DNA of 62,337 nucleotides, taken from assembly GCA_905221605.1 (NCBI GenBank), contig CAJNDS010002840.1:70181-132517 (forward strand), in the 5' to 3' direction. Below, one piece after another: positions 1 through 12,129 of this stretch (position 1 is the first letter of the stretch; each line of letters opens with the position of its first letter). The DNA comes from Symbiodinium natans. Taxonomy: Eukaryota > Sar > Dinophyceae > Suessiales > Symbiodiniaceae. The notes below the pieces were generated by a model, which worked only from the letters and a program-made list of their open reading frames with translations, was not told the DNA's origin and did not search any database. A program made the position numbers and the translations under genes.

Positions 1-970
1 AACGCTGCGTTCCTGTGGTGAGTATTAAAAGTCTGTCGCGGGGCGCGGGGCTCGATGTGGTGAAACACATGGGCTGCTGAGGCTATTGCCAAATGGCGAG
101 GTGCTCTAATGCAGACCTCCGACTGGCCGCCTACGCCGCCGAAATGTCAGAAGAGCTCGGAAAGTGCACAGAGCGACTTTGGTGTGGTGGTATAGGGTAG
201 AGGGTATAGGGTTTAGGGTGTTCGGAACAGACTTTGGGGGCCTGTGGATGGTCAGGTCCATTGATATCAGGTTGCATTGCTTTCAAGATGGTGCTTTCAA
301 GAGGTCGCGCGCGCGCGGATTTTAAAAGAATTAACAGCAGCTCAGGGAACTGGCGCTTGGCTCTGCGTGTCAGGCTCTGCGGTTGGACTTGCCTTTCGCC
401 TGCGTCAGAGTCCCGAAGCATCAAGTGAACACGGGTTTAGCGTTTAGGGTTTAGGGTTTAGGGTTCAGGGTTTAGGTTTTAGGGTTAGGGTTTACGCAAG
501 CACTCGGCCCTAGTTCCAACCTTTCCGTTTCTTGGCGAAACAGAACGAGCTAAGCACAGAGATCCAACATCTTCCTCATCGAGCATTCGGATTACTTACG
601 GGCTTGCAGCTGCCATGCGACGGCTCCATGACTTGCACACGAAAGCTGTCATGGGTTTACTACCGACATCTGCTGAACCCAGCGAAGCCATGCGCTATGC
701 TCCAGACACCGCTCGAAGATCCGTGCCGGAGGTGTCTGCGAATTCCGGTAGACGTGAATGAAGCTGGGGAAGCCCCGGGAAAGCTAAGCCCTCGAATTTC
801 TGAAGCAGCCTACATCCAGGAATCCTAAAACCACCTATTAAGCCCAACGAGCGCCCCAAACCCTAAATCCTAAATGCTAAGCCTTCCTGAAACCCTAACC
901 CTAAACCCTAAACCCTAACCAAACCCTACCCCCCCCCCCCCCCATTAAACCCAAAACGGCCAGTCTTGGC
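1..970. other. no resolved gene; telomere-like repeats and short open frames
   Basis: Contains two short TTTAGGG/CCCTAAA clusters (about 440-493 and 855-925) and a poly-C run at 928-943. The spaces at 131-428 and 532-828 hold open frames on both strands that I cannot assign; 3' exons of the S1-domain gene could lie here. Confidence 0.5.
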
Positions 971-3900
971 CTTGCCCTTTGGCTTGTTCCTGGTGCGACG
1001 ATGGTTAGTTTCCTCCACCTGCGGCTCGCAGAGGGTTGAGAGCTGTTTAAAGGGTTCAGGGTAGGGTTTAGGGTTTAGGGTTTAGGGTTTAGGGTTTGGG
1101 GTTTGGGGTTTGGGGTTTGGGGTTTGGGGTTTGGGGTTTGGGGTTTGGGGTTTGGGGTTGGGGGTTTGGGGTTGGGGTTTGGGGTTTGGGGTTTGGGGTT
1201 TGGGGTTTGGGGTTTGGGGTTTGGGGTTTGGGGTTTGGGGTTTGGGGTTTGGGGTTTGGGGTTTAGGGTTTAGGAGTTCGATCGCGTTAAAAGCTTGGGC
1301 CCGGGGGAAGAAATCCAGCCCACCCCCCCCTCCCTTTCTCTGAATCATGAACCCGTGTAAAGGGCCCCAAGCCCTAGGGTCTTACGAAGCCGGCGCCCAA
1401 AACCCGCAACCCCAAAACGTGAGCACACAGACCCCAAAATATCGGGGCCAACCAAACAGGCCCCAACCTCATTGTAACCCTCGTCCCTACAAAGGACCTG
1501 AAGGGCAAAATATGAAAATATGCCCTAAACCCTATCGGGTGGCCCCCCTAAACCCTAAACCCTACACCCTGAACCCTCAACCCTAAACCGGGCAACCTCC
1601 AACTCCGGGTCATCCATGGACAGCACCGGGTTTCCGTCCTCGTTGACTTCCTCACAGAGGGTTGGGGGCTTGTTAAACCCTAAACCCTAAACCCTAGGAT
1701 TTAGGGCTTGTGGGACTGTAGCTTGTGGAGTTGGGATTGCAGGGCTGGTAGGCCTAAAGCAGGGCATCCTACAACTGGCTACTATTTGCTTCAGAGCCCC
1801 ACGAAAAATTGAAAAACATATTCCAACATATGGATTATTATTACTCTTTTCTTTTTGAGGGGGGGGGGTTCTTAAGCAAATAGTGATAGCAGGGCATCCT
1901 GCAACTGGGCGTTGCTTGGGGACCTTGAGCTTACCAAGTTGGGCTTCAGTGACCGTGCCATCATGGATAGCCAAAGAAACCCAAGCCCCACAGTCTCACT
2001 CCTCCAATGGCAAATCCCAAGCCCTAAACCCTAAACCCTAAACCCTAAACCCTAAACCCTAAACCCTAAACCCGGCTACCTCCACGCGCATGCCCTGCAC
2101 GGTGTCACCCCGACGGAACTCGCCCTTGAGGTCGGCGGGAACCTGCCCGAGACGCTGTTTTCTGGGCTTAGGGTTTAGGGTTTAGGGTTTAGGGTTTAGG
2201 GTTAGGGTTTAGGGTTTAGGGTTTAGGGTTTAGGGTTCAGGGTTCAGAGTTTAGGGTTTGGGGTTTAGGGTTTGTAGGAGGGTTTACGAGAAAAAGCGAA
2301 CCCCCCCCCCCCCTTACGTGGAATTCAGGCTTCGTTTGGGGCAGGGTTCTTCCTCTGCTGCACCGCTTTTGTTTGCCGCTATTTTCTTTAAATATTTGGT
2401 CTTTACATGATTTAACAGGGCTCTTGAGGATTAAGAAGGGGATTCACGGTCTAGGGTCTTGTTTCGTTGGATTTGAGGCCTTAAACATGCCTACAGAGCC
2501 AGTTGAAGCAATAAAGGTTCACTGGCTCAACGGGCGTCCCGTCTGTCTTGCTTCATCCCAAAGCCCTATAATTCCTAATCCCTAAACCCTAAACCCTAAA
2601 CCCCAAGATGAACCACAAGCCCTAAACCCGAAGATGTCGTGCAACCCTTCAAGGCCCTGCAAAGCACTGAAGGATGAGCGGCTGAAGAACGAAAGACTTG
2701 GAAAATCCAAACTGAAGCCTGCACACCCTGGACACCAACGGTTTAGGGTTTAGGCTTTAGGGTTTAGGGTTTAGGGTTTCGGGTTTCGGGTTTAGGTCCT
2801 AAGCTTTGAGACTCTAGACACATTAGAGCCACAACATCCCCAAAAACTGCAAACCGGCAAAATACCCCTAAGCCCGAAACCCTTAGACCCCTAGGCCCTT
2901 AGGCCCGTAGGCCCTTATTAGACCCTTAGAGCCTTAGGCCCTTAGGCCCTAAATAAACCCTAAACTCTCCCTTAGACCCTAAGCCTCAACACCCTCAGAT
3001 AGCCTCCAGGATGGCTTTCTTCTTCCCGCCGATGCTCACCTTCGCGGCGTTTCTTCGATTTCGGGTTTAGGCTTTAGGGTTCAGGGTTCAGGGTTCAATG
3101 AAGCTGGGGCTCTCCGGGGATTTTGGCTTAAGGGTTTATATGGGTTAACAGGGTTTCAGTAGGGGTTTCAAGTAGGGTTTCGGTAGGGTTTAGTGAGGGT
3201 TTAGTAGGGGGGGTAGCAGGGGTATAGTAGGGGTTTAGCAGGGGTGTTTTGGTAGGGGTTTAGCAGTTTAGCAGTGTCTTTGTTTGTTCGGGGTTTTTTT
3301 GGTGGGATTTAGTAGGGTCTCAAGGTTTGGACGGATCACAACTGAACCTTCTCACGCTCTGGAAAGTGAAGGATTTGCACTGGTTCTCAAAAGCAGGCAG
3401 AGTCGAAGCATGACGCTCACAAGCTGACATGTTCCCCCTTATACTAACAGTCCTGAATAGGGATTCTAGTACCCCCTCTTATGATCCTATTAAGGACTGA
3501 TAGTATAACGGGGTACATCCCAGCTCACAAGCATGACGGGAGCTGCACAAGTTGAGGAGAACTAAATCCCGCGAAGCCCCATACTAAACTTCTACAATAC
3601 CCCTGGTGAACCCTAAAAAGACCAAACCCTAAACCCGAAACCCTAAACCCTACCCTAAACCCTAACCCTGAACCCTGAACCCTAAACCCCACACCCCAAG
3701 CCCTTTTCTTGCCCCACTTGCAGCCGCAGGAGCCCAGACGCCCTTGCTGTTGATGGACACCACCACACCGTCCACGAGGTCTCCGGGCTCCAGCTGCGGG
3801 CCCTCGCCACAATAGGGTTTAGGGTTTAGGGTAGTTTAGGGTTTTGGGTTTAGGGTTTAGGGTTTAGGGTTTAGGGTGCCCTGGCAACAAACACCCTGGG

Positions 3901-4193
3901 TTTAGGGTTTAGGGTCTGTGGCAACAAAGCCCAACAGCTGGAGCCCCATCCCTAGGCATGATCGAGTTTGTATGGCCTAAAAGTTGTCGTTTCGCTCATG
4001 CAAACAATAGATAAAGATATATATATATATATGTACATGTATATGTATATATAACTAAATAAATAAACATAAGAAAATACATGAATGAATAAATCAAACA
4101 AAGACTAAGAAAGTAAAACAAAACACGTGTGTGTATGTATCTATGTATCTATGTATCTATGTATGTATGTATGTATGTATGTATATGTATATG

Positions 4194-4226
<33 letters not shown>

Positions 4227-7200
4227 GTGTATGTATCTGTGTGTGCGTGTATGTATAGGAGGCCGCCACCACCACCTGAATTTTGAACTAGGCCCCGAAC
4301 CCGACACCCGGTTGATCCCCCAGATAGTTCTGTGCCACGCCTCCTCATCCTTTGCCTCATCAGGCGCTTCGGCCTTCTCCTAGGGTTTAGGGTTAGGGTT
4401 TAGGGTTTAGGGTTTAGGGTTTAGGGTTTAGGGTTTAGGGTTTAGGGTTTAGGGTTTAGGGTTTAGGGTTTAGGGTTTAGGGTTTAGGGTTTAGGGTTTA
4501 GGGTTTAGGGTTTAGGGTTTAGGGGTGGGTTTAGGGGTTTAGGGTTTAGGGCTTACGGCCCATCATGCGCCTCCATCCAAAGATTTCAGGAAGAGGAGGG
4601 CTGGAAGCAAATGCACAGAAAGAGTCTTCAAAAACAGAACTTGGAACACATGTGGTAGCTGCTTGCGCTGTAAGGCATGTGACGGTATGCGCTCCGGCGT
4701 TGTTAAATCGCATTGAGACGGAAAGATGATGGTCCCGAAGCCCCAAGAAGCCCATTGCGCTGCCGGGCGGCTGCCTTTTGCGACTTTGCCTTTGGGGCCC
4801 TGTTCTCCTGACCGGGGTTTTTAAGGGGTCCTTCAGGGGGCGGGGGGTTCATGAGGGGTAGGTACCTAGGAAACCTTAGTTAGGGAATCGTCGGGAGCCT
4901 TAGGGAGTAGTGGGGTGGGGAGTACTCGGAAACCTTGGGTTACATACCCCCCCGTCGTTTAAGATCCCCATAAGTTTTGCACAAGCCACAAACTCCTGAG
5001 TGTAAAAACCTTCCTAGCAGCCACAAACTCGATTCTTGAGGACGCGGCTGAGTGACTGTTCACAGGCTGCGATTACAAGATTACAAGGCTAGGGGAAAAA
5101 CAACCACAACACCCTAAACCCTAAACCCGAAACCTCCAAAATCAAAGAAAACACGGAACCAGGAAAAACACCCGAAGCCCTAAACCCAAAACCTCCAAAA
5201 TCAAGGAAAACACGGAACCAGGTACCACTGGAGCTGATTGGACAGATTGGGGATTGCCACAACATCCTTGGCCGGAAATCTTCTAGTGAAGCCTGAAGCC
5301 CTAAAAACACCCCCCCCCCCCCCCCACAAAAAAAAAAAAAAACACCCTAAAACACCAAGCCACCCCCCAAAAACACCCCTAAACCCTAAACCCTAAACCC
5401 TAAACCCTAAACCCTAAACCCTGAGCCCCAACACGGCTCCTTGGCCTTGGGACTGGCCTTGGGCTTCGGCCTCGGCTGTTGGGGTGAGGGTCGTGGGCGG
5501 CGCGGCGTCGGCTTTTGAGGGCTCGTTGTTTTTGTTGAAAGGGGGGGGGGGGTTTAGGGTTTAGGTTTAGGTTTAGGGTTTTTAGGGTTTAGGGTTTAGG
5601 GTTTAGGGTTTAGGGTTTAGGGTTTAGGGTTTAGGGTTTAGGGTTTAGGGTTTAGGGTTTAGGGTTTAGGTTTAGGGTTTAGGGTTTGGGGTTTCGGGTT
5701 TCGGGTTTGGGGTTTGGGCTTTCGGATTCAAAGGCTTGGTGTTGTGGTATTGCCAGCTTCAACCCTAAACCCTGAACCCTAAACCCTAAACCCTAAATCC
5801 TAAACCCTATACCGAAAACCCTAAACCCTAAACCCTAAACCCTCAAGAGCTGCTTTGCTGCAAGCCCAAAGCCAAAGCGGAAATCGTAGTCAACCGACCA
5901 AAACTCAACCAAATAAGTTTTAACTCCTCATGTCTCCAATGGGCATCGAACAGTGAAAGCGTAACAGCCCTATAACCCTAAGGATCCATGTACCGAAATA
6001 GGGAATACTTGGGCCTTTAAGCACCTCCTATTTAGGGACATTTAGGGCCCAAGTATACAAAAATCTGGTACATGTACCCTTAGGGTAAGCCCCCTAAACC
6101 TCAAAACACTAAAACCCTAAAACACTAAAACCCAAAAACCCAAAAACCCAAAAACCCTAGAACCCTGAAACCCTGAAACCCTAAAACCCTAAAACCCTAA
6201 AACCCTAAAACCCTAAAACCCTAAAACCCTAAAACCCTAAAACCCTAAAACCCTAAAACCCTAAAACCCTAAAACCCTAAAACCCTAAACCCTAAAACCC
6301 TAAAACCCTAAAACCCTAAAACCCTAAAACCCTAAAACCCTAAAACCCTAAAACCCTAAAACCCTAAACCCTGAAACCCTAAAACCCTGAAACCCCAAAA
6401 CCCTAAAACCCTAAAACCCTAAAACCCTAAACCCTGAACCCTAAAACCCTGAACCGCCCCTGGATTCAGGGTGTGCGTTTCGGGTTGCCCTTCGGCCTCG
6501 GGTGTAAGCTGAGGGCTTACAGGGTCGACTGCTAAGGGCTTAGGGCTTAGGGCTTGGGGCTTAGGGCTTAGGGCTGAATTAGGGTTTAGGGTTTAGGGTT
6601 TAGGGTTTAGGGTTTAGGGTTTAGGGTTTAGGTTTCAGGGTTTTTCAGGGCTCAGGGTAGGCATCGGGGCCCCTGAAGCCAAGACGGGTGGCTGTTCGAC
6701 CTGGTCCAGGGGAGCCTGGATTCTCCGTGGCTGGTTTCGGGTTTATGGTTTAGGGTTTAGGGTTTAGGGTTTAAGGGTTAAGGGTTAAGGGTTAAGGGTT
6801 AAGGGTTAAGGGTTGAGGGTTGAGGGTTAAGGGTTAAGGGTTAAGGGTTTATGGTTTAGGTTTGGGCAAGTACAAGCACTTGGGGATTGTAAGGGGATTA
6901 TATTACCTCAACAAGGTTAAAGGTTACCATGCTCCCCTAAACCCTAAGCCCTAAACCCTAAACCCTGTAGTTCATGGTTGGGATAGGATTGAATATTTAG
7001 ATTCCTGTTCCTTATTGAGTTCAAGTACCCTTTAAAATATATGAGTTCAAGTACCTTTAAAATATAAAGTGCTACCTCGCTATGACAGAGGTACCTTAAG
7101 CCTGCTTAAGCAAGAGGGGCCGGGGAAGGGTGCGCGAGAACTTTTCTGATTTCGGATTCAGGGCTGTGGAAGGGAGGGAGTTTAGGGTTTAGGGTTTAGG

Positions 7201-10200
7201 GTTTAGGGTTTAGGGTTTAGGGTTTAGGGTTTAGGGTGTAGGGTTTAGGGTTTAGGGTTTAGGGTTTAGGGTTTAGGGTTTAGGGTTTAGGGTTTAGGGT
7301 TTAGGGTTCAGGGTTTAGGGTGGCGGGGCTCGAGTTCCGTGTCTCTGCAGTAGGCACGTGGCTTCAGGAGCTTGACCCCTACGCCGGCACGGACTCCTCA
7401 GCCCTCCAAGGTAGGGGGGGGAGGGGGGGGGAGGGGGGTTTAGGGTTTAGGGTTTAGGGTTTAGGGTTTAGGGTTTAGGGTTTAGGGTTTAGGGTTTATT
7501 GATTGCGCATGTCTAGTTGTAATATATGCAGTCGTTCAGGGTCAACCGCAACAAACAAGCGCCTTCATAAGTACCATTGCCGTACTTCTAACCCTACGGC
7601 TCAGTAAGTCATGGGCCTGGGAGCGCCGGGTAGACTTATAGCCATACAATAATAAGGGCACCATTTTTGGGTTGGTTGCTTTATAAGGGAACCCAGAACC
7701 CCCCCCCCCCCCAAAAAAAAAAAAAAAAAAAGAGGAAAGGGCACCACTGGGCTACTAAGGCCGGGTAGATGGAGGAGAGGCCGATAGCATAGACAAAATC
7801 GGGTTTAGGGTTGCGATGGGTTCAGGGTTTTGGGAGGTTGGGATTGAAGGATGTCCGAACTCTTCTTAAACCCTTATACAAACCCTTACCCTTATACACC
7901 CTGAACCCTGCAAAACCCCAAATCTCAAAACGCACCTCCCCAAATTCGAATCCTGCTCTGGTCCTGAGGTGCAGGTAAGCGGCTGGCTTGGGCTTCTTAG
8001 GGTCTTTGTCCTTTTCGGCATCGGCCATCAAAGTTGCCAGTGAGACCAACTCCTGATCCTGGGCTGCTCAAAGGGTTTAGGGTTTAGGGTTTAGGGTTTA
8101 GGGTTCAACTCTATACAGAACTTGGAACCCCAGCAAATATATGATTTTTGCTGCCTCTGAGGAACTTCAAGTGCCCAAAAGTTAAACATGATCCGCAAGT
8201 ATCCCGAAGAAGTCAGGATTTATGAGTGTAAGACATGTGTAAGGCGCATCTGATACCAAACTGGCCAAACAGCCCGATATCCTGCTGACAATTCCTCGCA
8301 AACCATATTCCCAAAAGGCTGAAAGGACGCGCCCCCCCCCCCCCACCCCCGCATAATCCCGCGAACCTTACCCTAAGGGTCCATGTACCATAATCCCTAT
8401 AGGGTCCTATGTACCTCTTTGCATACTTGGGTCCCAAAGTCCCTATATCGACAGAACGTTGAAGCCCGAGTATTCCCGATTTAGGAAAAGACCCCTAGGG
8501 ACCGTGCTGGAATGCCTCGTCCTAGCCTTGCAGAAAGTCGAACGCGAGTCTGCTGGAATGCTCTGTCCCGGCAGCTTTGGGCTTTGGCACCAAGGGTGCA
8601 TCTCAGATTTCGTAGGATACGCTCTGTGGCTTTATATCGTTTGGGGATACACCATAAGCTCGACATCTACTGCCTCGAAAAAGCCCCGTGCGCCAAACCT
8701 GAGGCGCGATCCGCAATGGCACCTTCGACATCGTCCATGATCAGCCGCACTCGCTTCAGTTCCAGGTCAACGGTCGCCACGCAAAGGTCACGCAGCACCT
8801 GTGGTCGGCTCTCAAGCAAGGACAAGTATTCTCGCAATGGCTCCTGCAGAAGATTGATAGTACTTGTACTGTGAGGGATCCGTGATCTGACTCTATCATT
8901 TGCGGGTTTTCAGCCGTGCCAACCGTGTGTGACGCGTGTATGCCACGCGCCTGTCCGCGGACGAGCTGGTTGGCCAAGAAGCGTGGAAGCTGCAGCTTTC
9001 CGTGGCAGCCATCGCAGCCGACATTGACGAACACTCCGTACCTTAGGGCGACTTGTGCTGCAGGGTTTAGGGTTTAGGGTTTAGGGTTTAGGGTTTGCAA
9101 TGGGAAGCATGCACAACGACTAGTGCAACAACAAAACGAAGATGTCCGAGGAATGACCCAGCCAAGAGACTGGTTCTTGGTATCCACTACGCCGTTCAGG
9201 TAGCTCCCCTCTTGCAACTCCTGCACGTGCAAACTGAAGCTGACGCACGGTACAGAGACTTGTTTTGGCAGACTTTAACTTTGAGCGGCTCGATCTTTCA
9301 ATGCACAGGCAGTGTGCATGAGCTTCGGCAGTGATGAGAGATTGAATTAGTACTCACAGATCCGTTCCTCCAGCGGGATTCTGCTTGGCTTCAACACCTC
9401 TTCGACGTCCTGCATGGCGAACGAAGCAAGGCTTCAGCTGCAGCATTGTCCAAGGCTGTTGCATCTTCTTTGTTGTGACTTTGCATGGCAACCCGTTGCA
9501 GACCTCAAACCGCAACGCCTTCGGAAGCAAACAAACCTTCACAAGCAGACATCCGGTCCGCTACGGTCACGGTAGAGCGTCGGAGGTCAAGATCCACAGA
9601 GACGACCTCCATGTCCTTTCGCGGCAGCGACAGGGCGCAGCAAAGATTAATTACGAGCCAAGCTTTCATCGGAAGCTGAGCTGCAACAGCAATGTGACTG
9701 CAACAGGGCAAATGCGCTACGCAAGTACAAGAGAAGACCCCACTGTCTTGAGGTGTTCCCCCTTATACTAACAGTCCTTAATAGGGACCATAATAGGGGG
9801 CACTATAATCCCTACTAAGGACTGTTAGTATAAGGGGGAACATCCCAAAGTATCACACATGGCGCCCATCCTCCAACACATCGCCTCGTCGAAATCGGCG
9901 CCAAAATCTGCACTCACAGCTGGTTCAACTCAGGCCCACTCACTCTACCGAACTGGGAACCTAGCAAAAAACATGAAATCTAGCCGCTGTTTCTTAGGAA
10001 CTATAATGCCGAAAATTGAAACAATCTTCCAAAGTTATCCGTAAGCTCACCGGCTGCATGGAGCAGTGCAAGGTGAATGAGTGAGAACGCAACTACCGAA
10101 GGCTGCACAAACACCCAGTTTGCACAGAAAAAAACGAACCTGGGATGCTTGTGGTGTATAGGTTTTAGGGTTTAGGGCTTAGGGCTTAGGGTTTAGGGTT

Positions 10201-10625
10201 TAGGGCTTAGGGTTTAGGGCTTTAGGGCTTAGGGTTTAAGGGTTTAGAGAATCCCTGGCTGCTCGCCCTCCAACCTGCGAGGAACAGCAAGGATGACATT
10301 CTGCTCATAGCCGATGTCAATGAAAACACCAAAATCGCCGACATTCACAACCACTCCTCAGGACACACACAATGCGGGTTTAGGGTTTAGGGTTTAGGGT
10401 TTAGGGCTTGGGGCTTGCCCAGCAATATCAGGATCGGAGCTCCCTCGGTGTGCCATGATCCAGCAACCCAGCATGTGCCGACTGTGGGCGGGCCCCCCCA
10501 TGACCAAAGGCACTTATATCTACATATCTATGTATCTAGGTAGCTATATAGGTATATATATATATATATCTAGATATCTATATATCTATATATCTATATC
10601 CATATATCCATATATCTATATATAT

Positions 10626-10660
<35 letters not shown>

Positions 10661-10787
10661 ATTCTTTCTACCACTTTTTAATGGTAATCATCATCTCACA
10701 TGAACCTATGGTAAGACGTTCGTTAATTACCAGCAATCAGGCCGCCGTCGACACGGGAGTCTACATCCAGGTCGTCAAATTTCTTGC
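971..10787 (-). CDS. protein with two S1 RNA-binding domains, internal exons
   Basis: Exons on the minus strand: 10746-10787 ([13 protein letters not shown]), 10279-10356 ([19 protein letters not shown], first S1 fold), 7984-8063 ([17 protein letters not shown] then DPKKPKP), 5446-5475 ([10 protein letters not shown]), 3734-3802 ([20 protein letters not shown]), 3004-3039 ([12 protein letters not shown]), 2080-2142 ([20 protein letters not shown]), 1597-1650 ([18 protein letters not shown]) and 971-1018 ([16 protein letters not shown]). The second S1 domain spans the exons at 3802 to 1597, all phase 0. S1 folds bind single-stranded RNA and occur in plastid ribosomal protein S1 and in the EF-Ts precursors of plastids; I cannot say which this is. 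An exon may be missing between 7984 and 5475. Start and stop codons were not found. Donors are GC or GT. Confidence 0.75.
1060..1275 (+). repeat. TTTAGGG then TTTGGGG array
   Basis: A few TTTAGGG units are followed by about 24 TTTGGGG units (1095-1263), then TTTAGGG again. Opposite-strand translations (PNPKPQT repeats) are artefacts of this array. It fills the intron downstream of the 1597-1650 exon. Confidence 0.95.
1779..1888 (+). mobile_element. family B element flanked by a 20-bp direct repeat
   Basis: Ends CTACTATTTGCTTCAGAGCC and GGTTCTTAAGCAAATAGTGA. The flanks 1759-1778 and 1889-1908 are the same 20-mer with one mismatch, as expected for a target-site duplication. Confidence 0.8.
3428..3521. 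mobile_element. family A MITE-like element
   Basis: Terminal inverted repeat ATGTTCCCCCTTATACTAAC / GTATAA.GGGGTACATCCCA. It lies in the intron between S1-gene exons 3734-3802 and 3004-3039. Confidence 0.8.
4015..4257. repeat. AT and GTAT microsatellites
   Basis: TA repeats then TGTA/TCTA repeats. Other AT-type microsatellites: 10520-10656, 19346-19382, 30376-30456, 42330-42395, 48285-48390, 54600-54640, 58810-58868. Confidence 0.95.
4382..4550 (+). repeat. TTTAGGG array, about 22 units
   Basis: One of the longest uniform arrays, nearly all perfect 7-mers with single GGGG/GGGTT variants at the end. Confidence 0.97.
5553..5730 (+). repeat. TTTAGGG array
   Basis: Begins after an 11-G run, has TTTAGG slips near the ends, and turns to TTTCGGG/TTTGGGG. 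Faces a CCCTAAA array at 5760-5846. Confidence 0.95.
5984..6086. mobile_element. family F element
   Basis: Reads GGATCCATGTACC...GGAATACTTGGGCC...GGGCCCAAGTAT...GGTACATGTACCCTTA: an inverted repeat of about 30 bp per arm. Confidence 0.75.
6090..6455 (-). repeat. CCCTAAAA (8-mer) array
   Basis: About 40 units of AAAACCCT, a one-base-longer telomere variant, with occasional 7-mers. Confidence 0.95.
6742..6860 (+). repeat. TTTAGGG to TTAAGGG array
   Basis: Three TTTAGGG units give way to about ten GGGTTAA units: another variant form. Confidence 0.9.
6970..7090 (+). mobile_element. family E element (GTTCATGGTTGGGATA type)
   Basis: TAGTTCATGGTTGGGATAGG ... GCTACCTCGCTATGACAGAG; the GAGTTCAAGTACC...TTTAAAATATA core is duplicated. 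Confidence 0.75.
7180..7499 (+). repeat. two TTTAGGG arrays
   Basis: 7180-7322 and 7437-7498, separated by about 115 bp that include a GTAGGGGGGGGAGGGG run. Confidence 0.95.
9753..9847. mobile_element. family A MITE-like element, best preserved copy
   Basis: 95 bp with near-perfect 34-bp arms: GTTCCCCCTTATACTAACAG ... CTGTTAGTATAAGGGGGAAC, then ATCCCA. No coding capacity. Confidence 0.85.
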
Positions 10788-10895
10788 CTGGCAGGTTCGG
10801 AGGTCGTACTGTCGGTTAGGGTTCGGGGTTTCGTTTTAAGGCTTGCGGTGCAGGAGAGAGCATGTACAGGGTCTGTGGATTCGGTTCGGGGCTTT

Positions 10896-11026
10896 AAGTT
10901 TTGGGGCTTAAAGGGGCCTATGAGGGAACCTAAGCCCTAACCCTAAACCCTAAACCCTAGACCCTAAACCCTAAACCCTAAACCCTAAACCTAACAAAAA
11001 GGGGAATAAGGCCTACTCTGGGTCCC
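10896..11026 (+). mobile_element. family G element with an expanded telomere-like array
   Basis: Outer parts (GGGCTTAAAGGGGCCTATGA, then GGGAACCT, and AATAAGGCCTACTCTGGGTC) match sister copies at 14340-14442, 34283-34385 and 51471-51574, but the middle (10936-10990) is an array of about eight CCCTAAA units where the others have a single CCTAAACC-like motif. Confidence 0.75.
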
Positions 11027-11147
11027 GGCCTTCCGGATGTCCCCAGTTGGCTCGAGGTCTGTCCGTGCGAGGGGGCCTGCACTGGGCTTCTGGACGTGTA
11101 CTTGAAGGTTCATGGTTTAGGGTTGAGGGTTTAGGGTTTAGGGCTAC

Positions 11148-11258
11148 TTGAAGGTTCATGGGTAGATTCTGAGGCCTAAATCAGGTTCTACCCGGCTATA
11201 GCTCAAGTTTACCCTACTGATAACCCCTCCTATGCTACCTACGAACCTTCAAGTAGGG
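11148..11258. mobile_element. family C element (GGAGGTTCATGGGTAG type)
   Basis: CTTGAAGGTTCATGGGTAGA ... CTACCTACGAACCTTCAAGT. A second left end 40 bp upstream (11110) is followed by a short telomere-like array, suggesting a partial duplication. Confidence 0.8.
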
Positions 11259-11489
11259 TTCTAAGTGGAGCGGTTCCAACTGGAAACTCCCAAGCACCAG
11301 AAAACCTTCACATCTCATCATCAGCCCATCCATGAGCTTGATTCTTCTTGCTGAACTCGTCAGGTCAAGTCGCTTAGGGTTTAGGGTTTAGGGTTTAGGG
11401 TTCACATGCTTTCTGGCGATAGATGGATATTGATGAGAAGGACGGATGCAAGGACGTGGCAGTGCTTAAAGCACCCGGTTTGGTAAAAA

Positions 11490-11593
11490 CAGTTCATGGT
11501 TGGGATACTATTTAAAAATCGAATGTTAATTCCTTATAGGGTTTTAGGACACTTAAAAAAGTAAAATGGTACAGTACCCAACTATGACAAAGT
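11490..11593 (+). mobile_element. family E element
   Basis: CAGTTCATGGTTGGGATACT ... GTACCCAACTATGACAAAG. Confidence 0.8.
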
Positions 11594-12129
11594 AAAAGTC
11601 CGTCGGAGGCTACGCCCTAAACGGTTTAGAGTTTAGGGTTTAGGGTTTAGGGTTTAGGGTTTAGGGCGGTTTACAAGCTTAACGCGCCATGTGCGGCCTG
11701 GGTGCTGAGTCTGGCCTGATCGCATCATGCAGCCTTTTCTGGCTTCAATCCGACATATATTTCAGGTTGGGTTTTTCGAAGCCCTAAACCCTAAACCCTA
11801 AACCCTAAACCCTAAACCCTAAACCCTAAACCCTAAACCCTAAACCCTCCATCCTAAACCCTAAACCCTCTGGCCGTAGGCCAGGGGACTTGGAACCCTG
11901 ACACCAACCATCGCCGGGTCGACCTAGGCATAGTTGCAGGGTCAAGCTGTGGATCTTAAGACTCCCACAGCAAAAACCCTGGTAGACACCTATAATATAC
12001 GGGCCTTCATAGTTAGAATTGCAATATGCTTATAAATGGACTATGAGGGAATACTATTATAGTACTTCTTCCGACGCCATGGTTTTCAGCCTGCAACCCG
12101 GAGCCCTAAACCCTAAACCCTGAACCCTA

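Noticed and set aside
1082-1348. Open frames encoding PNPKPQT or GFGVWGL repeats
   Set aside because: They are translations of the TTTGGGG array; no acceptor, donor or family support.
4382-4550. True chromosome end or subtelomere
   Set aside because: Arrays occur in both orientations along the whole window and between exons of the same genes.
9095-9771. Open frames at 8.4-10.0 kb on both strands
   Set aside because: They lie in the intron between S1-gene exons 10279-10356 and 7984-8063, with no family match.
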